Below are positions 22,259 through 33,828 of a DNA stretch of 64,000 nucleotides, in pieces. Location of the stretch: positions 27,724,506-27,788,505 of the forward strand of contig NC_073694.1 of NCBI RefSeq assembly GCF_029784165.1, read 5' to 3'. The position numbers and the translations under genes were made by a program. The notes beneath the pieces are model-generated. The model did no database searches. It was given only the letters and a program-made list of their open reading frames with translations, and was not told where the DNA came from. The DNA is from Wyeomyia smithii (Eukaryota > Arthropoda > Insecta > Diptera > Culicidae). Within the stretch, counting starts at the first letter, position 1; every line of letters starts with the position of its first letter.

Positions 22259-23215
22259 GAGCCAGTTCGCGAAGACCGCAACTAGGTCTTGTTTCGAGGT
22301 TTTCCGATTGGACTGAAACTTTCAGGGTTTGTTTATCTATATAATAGAGCAATGTTTTGCATATTATCAGATTTTTTGAAAAGGGGTAAGTGGGGTAAAA
22401 TAACCCGAACAAAAAGAGGGAAATTGGAAGTTGCTGTCGAGAATACATGCTGAGAAATTCGCATTTTTCTAAAAATAAATGGTGATTTTCACAGCTGTTT
22501 TTCTCTCACCAACAGATCTAGGATTAAAATCCAAACGATACGTTTTGTAGTGCAACTCAAGAGCTTTCATTTGATATATAAAGAAAATGCGCCGTTATAA
22601 AGATGCGCGAGAAAATCCAATTTTTCTATAATATGTTTTTGACCATTATTTTGTACGCATTATGCGAGAAGCGTTACTCCGCTATCGTTTTGAGTTTTAT
22701 TGAAATTTGGCATGCTATGTTGAGTCCGACCCTGGACCAATATCAATAGTTACTAGAGCAACGTTTTCTTAGAAACCTAATATAATATTTAATCAGAATC
22801 AAGAAAAAAATTTGATCATTCGTTATCAGTTGCTTGAAAAGCTAACACTCGTTAGTTTCTTGTTCTCCGAAATTCATGATTCGAGATCAAATACTTAGAA
22901 CATGCTAATTATACTATATAAAATCTAAGGGAAGACAAACGAGGTAAAACTGAACTCGCAGTGGATTATCACTTATCAGATTATTTCTTAATAAGTGAAA
23001 CTGCAAACGTGAAAAAATGCGAAATACAGCAAAGTGTCAAGCTAAATAGAATATCATGTCTGATTGAGTAAGTGAAAGTTTTGAGAATTTCTTAGTGCAA
23101 TTTTAAAGAAAATAACAACTGCCGCATTTACAACGGCTGAAACTGAACTGTATTGATTGTTTGCGTAGTTTTCAATCAGGTGAGTGAATTTTCAAATAAT
23201 TAATTAGGGGCCATC

Positions 23216-23353
23216 CACATACCACGTGGACAGATTTTTAACGATTTTGAGACCCCCTCCCCCTCCCCCTCCGTGGACAACTGCCCATATAAATTCTAAA
23301 TAAATTGTATGGACCGTCGACATTACCAACAAGGGCTGTCCACGTGGTATGTG
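23216..23353. mobile_element. Small MITE with 18-bp perfect inverted ends
   Basis: CACATACCACGTGGACAG (23216-23233) and CTGTCCACGTGGTATGTG (23336-23353) are exact inverses. A pyrimidine run follows the left arm. No coding capacity. The true termini may extend a few bases further. Confidence 0.75.
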
Positions 23354-23691
23354 AATCTTTTTTCCAACAACTTACAGTAAAAATGGCTACAAAATGCGCA
23401 CTGGAATCGATTTCTGCTTGTGGTAAGCATCAAGGCCGGTGTAACACTATTTTCCCGAGTGGATAGTGGGTTCCTGGGTGACAAAGGCATAGCCAGAAAG
23501 GTTGGGGGGACGGGGGGGGGGGAGGGGAAGATAGTTGGGATTGATAAATTTCCCATGAAAGGTAATTACACAGACAAACAGACTCGATAACGATTTCATC
23601 GACCAGAAAAATAACGATTATTTTGAAATTTTGCTTAGTGAGCAGTAATGCCGCTTGTGTTGCTATAAGCAAGCGTGCACATTCTTTTAAA

Positions 23692-23885
23692 AAGCAGAGC
23701 AAAGCCTTGGTGCTACATTCCGTATCGGAACTCGACCTTCTGTTTTATTATACACAGACTTCGAAGTCAACTGTTAAGTATACAGGACAATTGCGGGGCT
23801 AGCGCTATGATTCTACTGACACTAACAGTCTCTCCCGAGCCGGGACTCGAACATACGACGACTGGCTTGTTAGGCCATTTTTTTC
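23692..23885 (-). mobile_element. tRNA-derived SINE
   Basis: On the minus strand ATGTTCGAGTCCCGGCT is a pol III B-box of tRNA type. It is followed by a body containing ACAGAAGGTCGAGTTCCGATA and ending GCACCAAGGCTTTGCT. No protein is encoded; it would be mobilised by a LINE. The 5' limit is approximate. Confidence 0.65.
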
Positions 23886-25044
23886 ATTTTATCGTATTAC
23901 TTCGAGAGTAAGCCGAAAGTAATTACATATGTTACGATGTGAGCAGTTTTTGAACACAAAATTTTTGAGAGCTTGTTTACCCCACTTACCCTTTTTTCCA
24001 AAAACCTCAAATTTCGATATAACATTGCATAAACAAACGTAACCTGAAAATTACAGCCCAATTGAAGAACAATGACACAAAACGGAGTAACGCTTCTCGC
24101 ACAATGGGTACAAAATAATGGTCAAAAACATGTTATAGAAAAATTGGATTTTCTCACGCATCTTTATAACGGCGCATTTTCTTTATATATCAAATGAAAG
24201 CTCTTGAGTTGCACTACAAAACGTATTGTTTGGATTTTAATCCTAGATCTGTTGGTGAGAGAAAAACAGCTGTGAAAATCACCATTTTTTTTAGAAAAAT
24301 GCAAATTTATCAGCATGTATTCTCGACAGCAACTTCCAATAACCCTCTTTTTGTTCCTTTTATAGAGTAAAACAAACATGCCGATTTTCATGAAAATCGG
24401 TTCAGTTTACTCAAAGTTATAGCAATATTGCGTTTTTAGCAGTTTTTTGATATTAATTTTTGGCGGGTTATTTTACCCCACTTACCCCTTTTCAAAAAAT
24501 CTGATAATATGCAAAACATTGCTCTATTATGTAGATAAACAAACCCTGAAAGTTTCAGCCAAATCGGAGAACCTCGATACAACCTCCCTTGTAAAGGTGG
24601 TTGCGGTTCTCGCGAACTGGCTCTTAAGTTCTGAACAATTTGCTAACGAGAATTTCCTGTAAAAAAAAACTACGGCATGTTTTTCGCCATGCCACAATTC
24701 AAGACATAACATTGTTTCACAAAAACGATCACTAGCTACTGAAAAAAAAGTGTTACGGGAATAAGTTCTCAGTTACATATGTTATCAACAGCAACAACAA
24801 CAAATCGTATGTGTAGGTGATGATAAACAAGCTACTGGATAGCAATTTTTAAATAAAGATCACTTTCTCAAATAAAACGTGGTTTATTGTTCCTCTTAGT
24901 AATGCGTTTGTACGCTCCGAACTTTAATATGGAATGAATAATAAAAAATGATGATGCAATCCTGATTGCTGTTGCGTGTTCCAGGTTTGGCAACTCTGTC
25001 CGATATTCCGTCGAGGGGTGAATCAAACTAAACGTGTACATTCT

Positions 25045-26583
25045 CCCCCCCTTGAGGCACCTGCCTCAAATACATGGCAAAGGGCACAACTTGTTGATTG
25101 GTCTCTCGAACTCAGTTTGTCCTCGTCGGAGTGTAGCGATGCGGACTCTTCCTTCTTTGTCTGGATGAACGGCGATGATCCGTGCTAAGTCCCATTGCGA
25201 TGGAGGAAGGTTGTCATTCTTCACAGCCACAAAATTACCAACCTCAAGATTGGGTTGTTCTTGAGTCCATTTCTGGTGAATCTGTAGAGTAGACGCCAAC
25301 GACGCCAGATGTCGTTGGTAAACTTCTGCAATTCCTGATATTTATTCAAGCGATTAATGGGGATGTGCTCTACACCGGACTCGGGAATTAGATTGATCGG
25401 CTGACCGATCAAGAAATAGCCTGGTGTAAGCGCCTCTGTACTCTCTGGAGATGTTGATAGCGCACATAGTGGTCGAGAGTTCAAGCACGCTTCTGTTTGA
25501 GCCAGTACCGTCGTCAATTCCTCAAATGTGAGTGGTGCTTTACCGATCACCGTTCGTAAATGCTTCTTGCTGCTTTTGACTGCCGCTGCCCAAATTCCTC
25601 CCTTGTGCGGAGAAGATGGCGTTATGAAACTCCAGCGTATGCCCTTGTTAGCCAGAAATCTACTGACCGCATCATTGTGCGAGTTAGATTGAAACAGTTC
25701 ATATATTTCCTTCAGGTCTTTATCGTCCACCATATTTGCACATTCTTCGCGAAGCTGACGACACGCACCCACAAAGTTTGTGGCATTGTCTGACCACACC
25801 TCGTAGCATAATCCACGCCGTGATACAAATCTCTTGAAAGCATTCAAAAATGAGTTTGTTGATGTGTTGAAATGTAGCCTTTGGTGGTTTTCGAACCTCG
25901 CAAATTACTGGACTTTAGCAGAAGTGGTCCAGCGTAATCCACCCCTACGTGGGCGAAGGCTCGTGTAGCAGTTGCGCGCGCGGCAGGCAGATGGCCCATT
26001 AACTGGGAAGCAGTTTGTCCCTTGAGACGACAGCAGATTAAACAGTTTTTAATTACTTGGCGAATTAACGAAGCACTACCGTAAATCCAAAATCTTTGAT
26101 TGACTGTTGCAGTAAGCAAGGTTGGAACACAATGCAAATTATCGATATGAATCCTTTTCGTCCTAGAACTCTTAATACCCCGTAACCATCAATGAAAGGG
26201 TACACTTCCTTCAAATGACTTCGTCGCTGAGAAACCTCCTTTCCGTGTTCCAATCGTTCAATGTCGGCACTGTATTCATCATGTTGGGCCATTCGAATAA
26301 ACGCCATGTCCGCTGCTTGAAGCTCCGCTGCAGTCAAAAACGCCATGTTCGACAAATCTGTTCGTCTGAATGCTTTGAACGTGTAAGCCAAAATGCGAGT
26401 TGCTTTAGTAAGCCGTGAAAATTTCGTTAATATGCTTCTCTCAATTTCGAAAGTAGACACTATGTAATTTACTGACATTTGAAGAGCAACCACTTGATTA
26501 TCACGTGTTTCAAGCAACTCTTCTTCTGTTACCGAATCAGGAGTCGGTATGTTCCATGTCGTTGAGCTTTCACGGAGCCAATA
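25045..26583 (-). pseudogene. BEL element 1 integrase
   Basis: Minus strand, right to left: the zinc-binding region with NCLICCR, AHVGVDYAGPLL (first catalytic Asp), EVWSDNATNFVGA (second Asp), SSPHKGGIWAAAVKSSKK, LNSRPL and TPGYFLIGQP, ending with the C-terminal VGNFVAVKNDNLPPSQWDLAR region. The third catalytic residue, Glu in the usual GG.WEA.VK block, is Ala here (codon GCA), so the DDE triad is broken. Frameshifts occur near 25845 and 25225. Confidence 0.8.
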
Positions 26584-27877
26584 AGGAATGTTCATTTTAT
26601 AAAACGGACATTTTGAATAGACGATAGAAACTAAACGTTAACCCCAAATTTGGTGAATCTTCCTTTATCGTGTAGTTGAGTTTGTTGACATTGTGCCGGT
26701 GTTGTGGTTTTGGTGTCAGAACGGTTAAGTTTCGGAAAATGGCACGAATCGATCAAGATACTCGTTTTTTTACTATTCAAAAGTACTGTTCCGAGGGACT
26801 ATCCTGTAAAAATATTGCAAAACTTGTGAAAAGGTCTAAGTCTGCTGTGTACCAGATCATCAGAAAGTTTGGAGAACACCATACTCTTGAAGATTTGCCA
26901 AGATCCAGAACCACAAATGGTGCGGCTAATCCACAAATCGAGCAGAAATGTGTGAAGCTTTTACTGTCCGATAAATGTGACTCTGTGCGAAAAATTGCTC
27001 AAAAACTCAGAGTTAGCATAGGAACGGATCAAAATATCAAACGGAGGACTAACATCAGAACCTACAAAAAACAGAAGACACCGAAACGGACTGCGGAACA
27101 GCATGAACGGGCAAAGGAACGATGTCAGAGGTTGTACTGAAAAAGCAAAGAAACTGTTACATTTCAATGGATGACGAAACTTACTGTAAACTGTACACAA
27201 CAACACTTCCGGGGCCACAATTTTTCAATTCTATTGTAGGCAGGGAAGTACCAGATGTAAAACGATCGATTAGAATGGACAAGTTTGGCAAGAAAGTGCT
27301 GGTATGGCAAGCTTTTTGTTCTCGTGGAAAAAAAAGTTTGCCATAGTTCACAATAGGAACCATAAACGCTGAGGATTACCGGAAGGAGTGCATTCAAAAA
27401 CGTCTTGTTGCTGTGTATCGTCAACACAAGACCCTACCGATGTTCTGGCCAGACCTTGCATCCGCCCACTACGCTACTGCCACTCTCGAAATGCTAAAGA
27501 AATATACGATTAAATTCGTCGAAAAGGAGAATAATCCACCAAATTGTCCAGAGCTACGTCCGGTTGAACGCTATTGGGCAATTATCAAGCGGTATCTTCG
27601 AAATGATGGTAGAGAAGCACAGTCAAATGATGAGTTCAAGAAAATGTGGTCATCTGCAAGCCGAAAAGTTAAGCCAGAAACTGTAAAGAGGCTTATGAGT
27701 GGAGTTAGAGAAAAAGTTCACCAGTTTTATAGTTAGATGAACTTAGTTAGGTTTTACATTTTATATTTTTTGTTGAAAAATAAACCTTCATTTTGTAAAA
27801 AACCGTTTAGAAATTGCTTGAAAAATAATAAAGATATCACCAAAACAAAGTGTCCGTTTGATAAAATGAACAGTCCT
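26584..27877 (+). mobile_element. Tc1-mariner element of DD37E type inserted in BEL pol
   Basis: Terminal repeats AGGAATGTTCATTTTAT / ATAAAATGAACAGTCCT (about 30 bp with few mismatches) are flanked by TA (26582-26583, 27878-27879). The plus-strand transposase is broken. Removing the element with one TA makes the BEL frame read WWTGP-YWLRESS without a gap. Confidence 0.9.
26739..27736 (+). pseudogene. DD37E mariner transposase, broken by frameshift and stop
   Basis: Start at ATG 26739 (MARIDQDTRFF). An N-terminal helix-turn-helix region (GLSCKNIAKLVKRSKSAVYQI) and a second HTH to about 27060 are followed by a frameshift near 27130. ISMDDETY carries the first catalytic Asp, an in-frame TAG lies at 27344-27346 (after KKSLP), WPDLASAHYA carries the second Asp and RPVERYWAIIK the Glu. 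Exactly 37 residues separate that Asp and Glu, which fits the mosquito ITmD37E family. Stop at 27734-27736. Cut-and-paste enzyme ancestrally; non-functional as read. Confidence 0.85.
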
Positions 27878-27879
27878 TA

Positions 27880-28929
27880 CGGCCCTGTCCACCACAAGCT
27901 ATGATTCACCAGTTCTGCCGGGAAAATTTCACGAGACGCACAATCTGCAGGGTTTTCCTTCGTCCAGACGTAATTCCAAACGTTTCTAGGAAGGAATTCT
28001 TGAATGGTTGAGACTCTGTTTGCCACATATGTTTTCCATCTTTTAGGTACAGATGATAACCAGTGCAATACTATAACCGAATCTGTCCAAGCGTAATATT
28101 CTACCTGAAGATGCTGAAGAGCTTGTGAAAGCCGTTCCATAAGATCAGTCAAAAGAACTGCCGCGTCCAATTCCAGTCTCGGAAGAGTTCTCTGCTTTAC
28201 TGGTGCAAGTTTGGTTTTCGCCGCAAATAACTGCACTTGCACCTCTCCACTGTCGGTGATCGACCTTGCATAGACTACAGCAGCATATGCAACTTCCGAC
28301 GCGTCGGAAAAGCCATGCAATTGCAAACGCCCATTGTGATTTGGTATCCATCGTGGAATCCGTACTTGCTGAAGATTGAATCCGTACTTGTGAAGATTTT
28401 CTCTCAGCTCGTGCCATTCTAGAAGAACAGCCTGGGGGAGTGGGTCATCGAACTCCAAATCATACAACCAGGTTTGTTGATAACAGATCTTTACCTTGAC
28501 AATCGCTGGTGCCAACCATCCATTAGGATCGAATAACTTCGACGACTCAGAAAGAAGTTGTCGCTTAGTCACACCAGCTTCATCTGGAAGCGAAATCTTG
28601 AATGTAAACACATCTTCTCGCGGGGACCATTGTACTCCAAGTGTTTTCATTGTACATGGTTCACCATTCAATTGCAAAGGAATTGACTCGGTAGCTACTT
28701 CCGACACACCATCAAGCAAAGCAGGCACGTTCTTGGCCCATTTTCGCAAATGGAATCCAGAGTTCTCCAAAATATCGCTTATTTGACGTCTCAAAAGCTT
28801 TGCCTTTTCCAGCTCGTTTGCACCAGACATTAAATCATCGACGTAACGATCCTTAATAATGCACTCTGCGGCTTCGGGATATGTTTCTTCGACGTGTTTT
28901 GCTGCATGAACAATTGCCTCTATTGCCAA
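27880..28929 (-). pseudogene. BEL element 1 RT C-terminal part and RNase H
   Basis: Minus strand, open for 350 codons. IIKDRYVDDLMSGA carries the YVDD polymerase motif. It is followed by the connection (LFDPNGWLAPAIVKVK), GFSDASEVAYAAVVYAR (RNase H Asp block), LPRLELDAAVLLTDLM (Glu), YYAWTDSVIVLHWLS (Asp) and NPADCASREIFPAEL. It ends at WWTGP, where the mariner interrupts. Confidence 0.85.
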
Positions 28930-29989
28930 ATATGCAGCGCAACCATTTCCATACGTTACCGTCAGTAACCGATAATGCTCTATTGGAGTATTTGCATTTG
29001 AACGCCAAACAATTCGCTGGTAATCTGTGTCAGAACGATCGACTAGTACCTGAATATGATCGAAAACGCGTGAGTACTGCCAACAAATCTGGATTAATGT
29101 TGGGCCCTACGTGTAGCGTTTGATTGAGTGAAATGCCAGTAGATGAAGAAGACGGTCCATCGAATACGACACGTAATTTTGTTGTAAGACTTTGCTCTTT
29201 TAGAACTGCTTGATGAGGCAAATAAAAACAATTATTGCCCACATCAATATCCGATGGAAGAATGCGTTCCATGTGACCCATATCTATGTATTCTTGCATA
29301 AAATCTCGATAGCGTTTTCCCAAGTATGTATTGTGTTCGAATCTGTGCTCCATCGCACGTAATCGATGAACTGCTGCTGATAAAGTCTCGCCAATATCCT
29401 TCTTCTTCTTTTCATTAAATGGTAGTCGCACCACAAATCACCCGTCTGAGTTTCGTTTGTAAGTCGATTCAAAATGGTTTAATACCCAATGTTCCTCTAC
29501 TGTGAAAGGTTTCGCCATTCGTAACTCCTCTGTTTCCCAAAACATTCGAAGAGTTTTGTCGATATCGATATCGCTATGTAGATTGATTACTTACTGCTGA
29601 TCAATGGCCTGTTTGCCAGCCTTGCCAGCTACTATTCAACCAAAAGCTGAGTTTTGCGCAATGGGTTTATCGTATTCATCCATGACTTGTCCGTCATGTA
29701 AGATAGATAAAAACACATCAACACCCAAAATAACATCTATCGCTCGTGATGTGTAGAATGAAGGATCTGCAAGTGTGAGCTTATCCAAATACCTGTACTG
29801 AATTTCCTCATACACCAGATGAGGCAAGGGAGCTGTGAGCCGTCCGAGTATGTAAGCGTCACTGGTTACCACCACCGAGTCGCTGAACCGAGATGAAACG
29901 ATCAGTTGAATAACTCCTTTAGTTGTTCCTGCTGCTAGCTGTGAAAGACCAGTAATGACTAGTCACGCATTCCTTCTTGGTAAACCCAA
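28930..29989 (-). pseudogene. BEL element 1 protease-RT linker and RT N-terminal part
   Basis: Minus strand. MVVTSDAYILGRLTAPLPHL and DVILGVDVFLSILHDG precede NSAFG, then TGA (for Trp) at about 29638-29636, then IVAGKAGKQAIDQQ. RT blocks VRLPFNEKKK, YIDMGHMERI, FYLPHQAVLKEQSLTTKLRV and VFDGPSSSSTGISLNQTLH follow at 29434-29100. A frameshift near 29040 separates them from the DYQRIVWR...YVDD part. Confidence 0.8.
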
Positions 29990-30718
29990 TCATTTTGTGA
30001 AATCCTGCGTAACTAATGACACCTGCGATCCAGAGTCGATAAGCACTCGGGCCTCATGTAGTGTGCCATTCTTTCCTTTGATTTTCACTAAAGCCGTCGG
30101 TAAAATATTGATGACACGATTTGTGTGAAGCTTTGAAACTTCCGTTAGTCCGCCAGTGCAGGCTACCACTTGATTGGTACTGCTATCATCCGTATGTTCG
30201 TGTGATGCAGGCTCCTTTGCCACAGGAGTGCTTGTTTCCTTTGATTGAACCGACTGACATAACATAGTGTGATGCCTTTGCTTACATTCATCATTTTTGC
30301 ATACAGAAGATGACTGACAATTACGTGCTGGATGACCTACACTCAAACAGTTGAAACAAAGTCGTGATTTCTGAACAAATTCTCGTCGTGCATCTACATC
30401 AAGGGTCCGAAAGACTGGGCAACTGTATATCGAATGATCTTTTGCCTCGCATTTCGCGCACTGTTGTAAAACTGTTTGAAAACTTAGAAAGGTTTTTTCC
30501 TTTGCTGGTGGCTGCCTTTGTTGTTCACTCTTATCCTTTCTATCCAAATTACCGTGCGACGATTTTGTTGCTAGAGCAGAAAAGATTTCCAGTGCATCGC
30601 ATCTGTCCTGTAGAAATTTCAAAAACTCCTCAAAACATGGATTATCGATAAATATAACTTTCTGGGCCCACAGTGACCTTGTTTCTTTGTCAACCTTTTC
30701 GAGCAGCAAATGGATCAA
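29990..30718 (-). pseudogene. BEL element 1 gag zinc knuckles and protease
   Basis: Minus strand. CAKCEAKDHSIYSC and CFNCLSVGHPARNC are CCHC knuckles. VLIDSGSQVSLV is the retropepsin active site (D-S-G). It overlaps the upstream gag frame near 30715, implying a frameshift there. Confidence 0.8.
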
Positions 30719-31455
30719 CCACGGATCTCTTGATTCATACTCTGCTCCAAGAGCTCAACAAATTCCCGTACGAGGGAGTAAACAACGTATTTTTTCTTGT
30801 CATAGTGCTCTTTCAGTTTCGTCCAGGCAGGTTCATAATTAGCATCCGTTATCGGAAAGGCACTGACGAGGCTTTTTGCTTTCCCCTCAAGGTATGTAAG
30901 CAAGTACTGTAATTTTAACGTATTGCTTATATTTTCTCGATTATGAATTCCGGTTTCAAAAAGATCCTTAAAACTTCGCCACTCTTTTCTGTCACCTTTA
31001 AAAATTGGAATGGTGAACATTGGCAACCTTACATTCGCGTTCGGGTTTAGTGTTGGAGCACCATCAATAGGCAAAATTTCCGGTTGTGGCTGGCGGCGCT
31101 GGACAGCTAACTCTCCTGGATTAGTTGAAGCTGCAGCTTGAGCCTGAAGGAAACGTTCCTGTGTTTCCACCAGCGATCTTATAGCCGATTTAAAATCATC
31201 TTGCAAATCAGCTACCGAACTGGGTGGGCCCTTGATCAAATCCAAAACTGTTGCGTAGATTGTTTTTACCTCATAATAAATGCGCTCGAACTCCATCCGA
31301 TAGTTAAAAATCGTAGCAATTTCTTGGAGGGATTCCGTGGCCATTTCAATATCCGTTTGTGCTTCTTCAAAGGCCGAACGAGTATCCAGCAGCTTCTCTA
31401 ATCGCTCAATGATTTCCGATGAATGCGGGTGACGATTTTGGATAGTTTTTGCCAC
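30715..31455 (-). pseudogene. BEL element 1 gag N-terminal / capsid region
   Basis: Minus strand, 246 codons. A helical N-terminus (IIERLEKLLDTRSAFEEAQ) is followed by the BEL gag signature PMFTIPIFKGDRKEWRSFKD...LKLQYLLTYLEGKAKSLV, which marks the DUF1759-type Pao gag domain. It lies about 100 bp inside the 5' LTR. Confidence 0.8.
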
Positions 31456-31690
31456 TTCATATTCCTATTGCAATTTCGCGAATAATGTATCTCGTTTTTT
31501 CACTGCTTGTTCCATTGCGCCGCTGATCTGAATTATCCGGGTGTGAAGGACCAACTTGTAGGCGATGATAAACAAGCTACTGGATAGCAATTTTTAAATA
31601 AAGATCACTTTCTCAAATAAAACGTGGTTTATTGTTCCTCTTAGTAATGCGTGTGTACGCTCTGAACTTCTATATGGAATGAATAATAAA

Positions 31691-33283
31691 TACTACAAGG
31701 TATACAGCCCTAGGGTTGTATGAAATGGTGACGTGGGACTAAACGAAGAATTTTTAGTTACAAAGGTTACAGAATCTGCAGACAGCAACAATTCGTTTGT
31801 TCTGTGGTTTAAGTGTTTTTTTATACGCAGCCTCCCCATAATTTTTTTTTAGAAATATATTGAACAACACTCGAAAGAACTTCGATTACACTTAACGATA
31901 TTATGTAGTGTTTTTTTGTGTGAACAACATTTATTTAACAAGGCACAAGCGTGTCATTGTTATTGTAGAAGCACCAAGAATTTCTCGCAATGCGTCTGTA
32001 TCAGAATTAACTCTATTTCCTCATAAGCCAATCCAACAATGCATACGTTATCATAATACATGATTTTGTCTTTTTTAACTCTGATCAACATTAATTTATT
32101 ACATAAATCCTATTATGGAAATAATTTCGAAGCCGTTACATAGGTTCAGGGAAACATAAGAAGATATGTTGAACAAAATAATCAACAAGTTCCAGCGAAA
32201 AATCATAACAATCAACAATTACAAGGAAGTTAAAGTTCGAAATGATTAATTTCTGTTTTTTGTTTGACTTTTTTTTCATTTCAAACAATTACATTCACTG
32301 TATTACGAAGACAGCTAATATACGTAAGAACATTATTTGTTAAGTTGAAAACAAAAATATATCATCTGACAATGTTGAAATGTGAACAAAGATTCTAATT
32401 AGATCCTAGTGAATCGACAATATATTCAGAAGCATTCGCTGGCTCTTAAGCTTTTTTAAATTTGTATTTTCAGTAATCTACTCTTTCGATCACGATCATT
32501 TAGTGAATATCAAAGATAAAATGCAAAAAAAATCTTATGACCGTTGCAAAAATGCTCAATTGTTGTTGAGTAGTTTTTTTTTTAAGGTAACCATATTCAT
32601 GAGAGAAACCTTTAATCACTATCAATGCAGCAGCATTACAGTTTTTCCTTAATTTCACTAAAATAGAAGTCGTTTACCACTGCAATGATAGACGACGAGA
32701 GACCAGCGGCGCTCTGCTCCACATAATATGTATATTATACTGTACGGTATTGTTGCTTTTACCAGCATGTTTTCTTTCAAGACATCAGTTTTTATTACGC
32801 TTTGACAGCAGGTTTAGAAATTGTTCGAGGAAATGGCTTTTTTAAAAACTTTTCGAAAGATCTTTACCTTCGAGGCTTCAAATTAGTCCAAGTTCATGTA
32901 AGCAAACTTAAATTGACCTGTTGGGACGGGGAAACTCTGTCCATTTTTTTTTAGATTGAAACAGAAAATATCACAGGGAATGGTTGGTGTTCATTCACAT
33001 CGTCTGTGCTAGGAATGCTCGCGTGTGATTGGTTCATTGCTCGCGTAAATTTTCTTGTAATTTTTTATCAATTTTCACCGTTGAGCAGTGAAATAACAAT
33101 GATGACTAGCGTATTATAAAATTGTTACACGTTTTATCTATCCAACAATATATTGGTTATTGTTATCCATCATGTGGTTATGCTGTTATTATCGTTTGAA
33201 ATCTGACGTAACATTTACCAGTTTCGTTTCCTATTTTACAGAATGCATTCCAGTATAGAAAACAAAGACGTAGTTCCACGTCA
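31691..33283. mobile_element. 1.6-kb insertion inside the BEL 5' LTR
   Basis: Comparison with the intact LTR at 24812-25040 shows extra sequence between AATAATAAA and AAATGATGATGC. Subterminal inverted repeats TGACGTGGGACTA (31729-31741) and TAGTTCCACGTCA (33271-33283) suggest a non-autonomous DNA element. It is very AT-rich with no open frame of note. Confidence 0.6.
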
Positions 33284-33384
33284 AAAATGATGATGCAATC
33301 CTGATTGCTGTTGCGTGTTCCAGGTTTGGCAACTCTGTCCGATATTTCGTCGAGGGGTGAATCGAACTAAACGTGTACAGTATG

Positions 33385-33828
33385 TATACCTTAGTGTCGG
33401 CTGTGCTGGAAAAGAAAGGCTTTGATTGGTTCTTTCATTGACTTAGATAGTGCTTGTTAATTCTCACCCCTTTAATAGTGTATCTCTCCGCCAAGAATTC
33501 AATCGTAGCAGAATTGAGAATCTGATGAGAAATGGCTGAAATATAAGCCCTCAAATCCTGCTCACTTTTTCCATGATCTTTGATAAGGATTATTCACAAA
33601 AAAAACCATCGCAAGAATTCTGTTCTGAAAATAGAGAAGAAATAAAGTTCCCGCAATTTTTGTTCGTCATATTGTTGAAATGAAATCATTGTAACAGCAG
33701 AAAAGAACGCTTACCCGGATACGAATGTTTTCATGCGTTAGTTAGTTCGTTCATATTTACTGTCGGCTAAGTTAGGTAAACCCACTTTTGTTCCACAATC
33801 TATCAGTCGTGTTTTCCTTCTGTTCCAG
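33385..33828. other. Spacer upstream of zinc-finger exon D
   Basis: No gene. Paralogous to the B upstream region (TTACTGTCGGCTAAGTTAG) and, near 33511, to the B downstream flank. The conserved acceptor block ends at 33828. Confidence 0.55.

Larger units (their letters stand above)
22259..24623. mobile_element. TTAA-flanked foldback element with long inverted arms
   Basis: Both ends read GAGCCAGTTCGCGA inward and are flanked by TTAA (22255-22258, 24624-24627), a piggyBac-type target. The arms (about 22259-22740 and 24070-24623) are inverted copies, including the AAGGGGTAAGTGGGGTAAAAT tract and CACCAACAGATCTAGGATT. The left arm lacks about 100 bp present in the right. The centre holds a small MITE (23216-23353), a G-rich run (about 23503-23525) and a SINE (23692-23885). 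No transposase was found. It sits inside the duplicated A/C unit, so it is younger than that duplication. Confidence 0.8.
24812..33379 (-). mobile_element. BEL/Pao LTR retrotransposon with two secondary insertions
   Basis: LTRs TGTAGG(T/C)GATGATAAAC...CTAAACGTGTACA lie at 24812-25040 (3' LTR) and at 31557-31690 plus 33283-33379 (5' LTR, split). The 5-bp target duplication GTATG is at 24807-24811 and 33380-33384. A purine tract (minus strand CAAGGGGGGGAGAATG) abuts the 3' LTR. A primer-binding-like TTGGTCCTTC follows the 5' LTR. gag and pol are on the minus strand with stops and frameshifts. A mariner sits in pol at 26584-27877. Confidence 0.9.
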
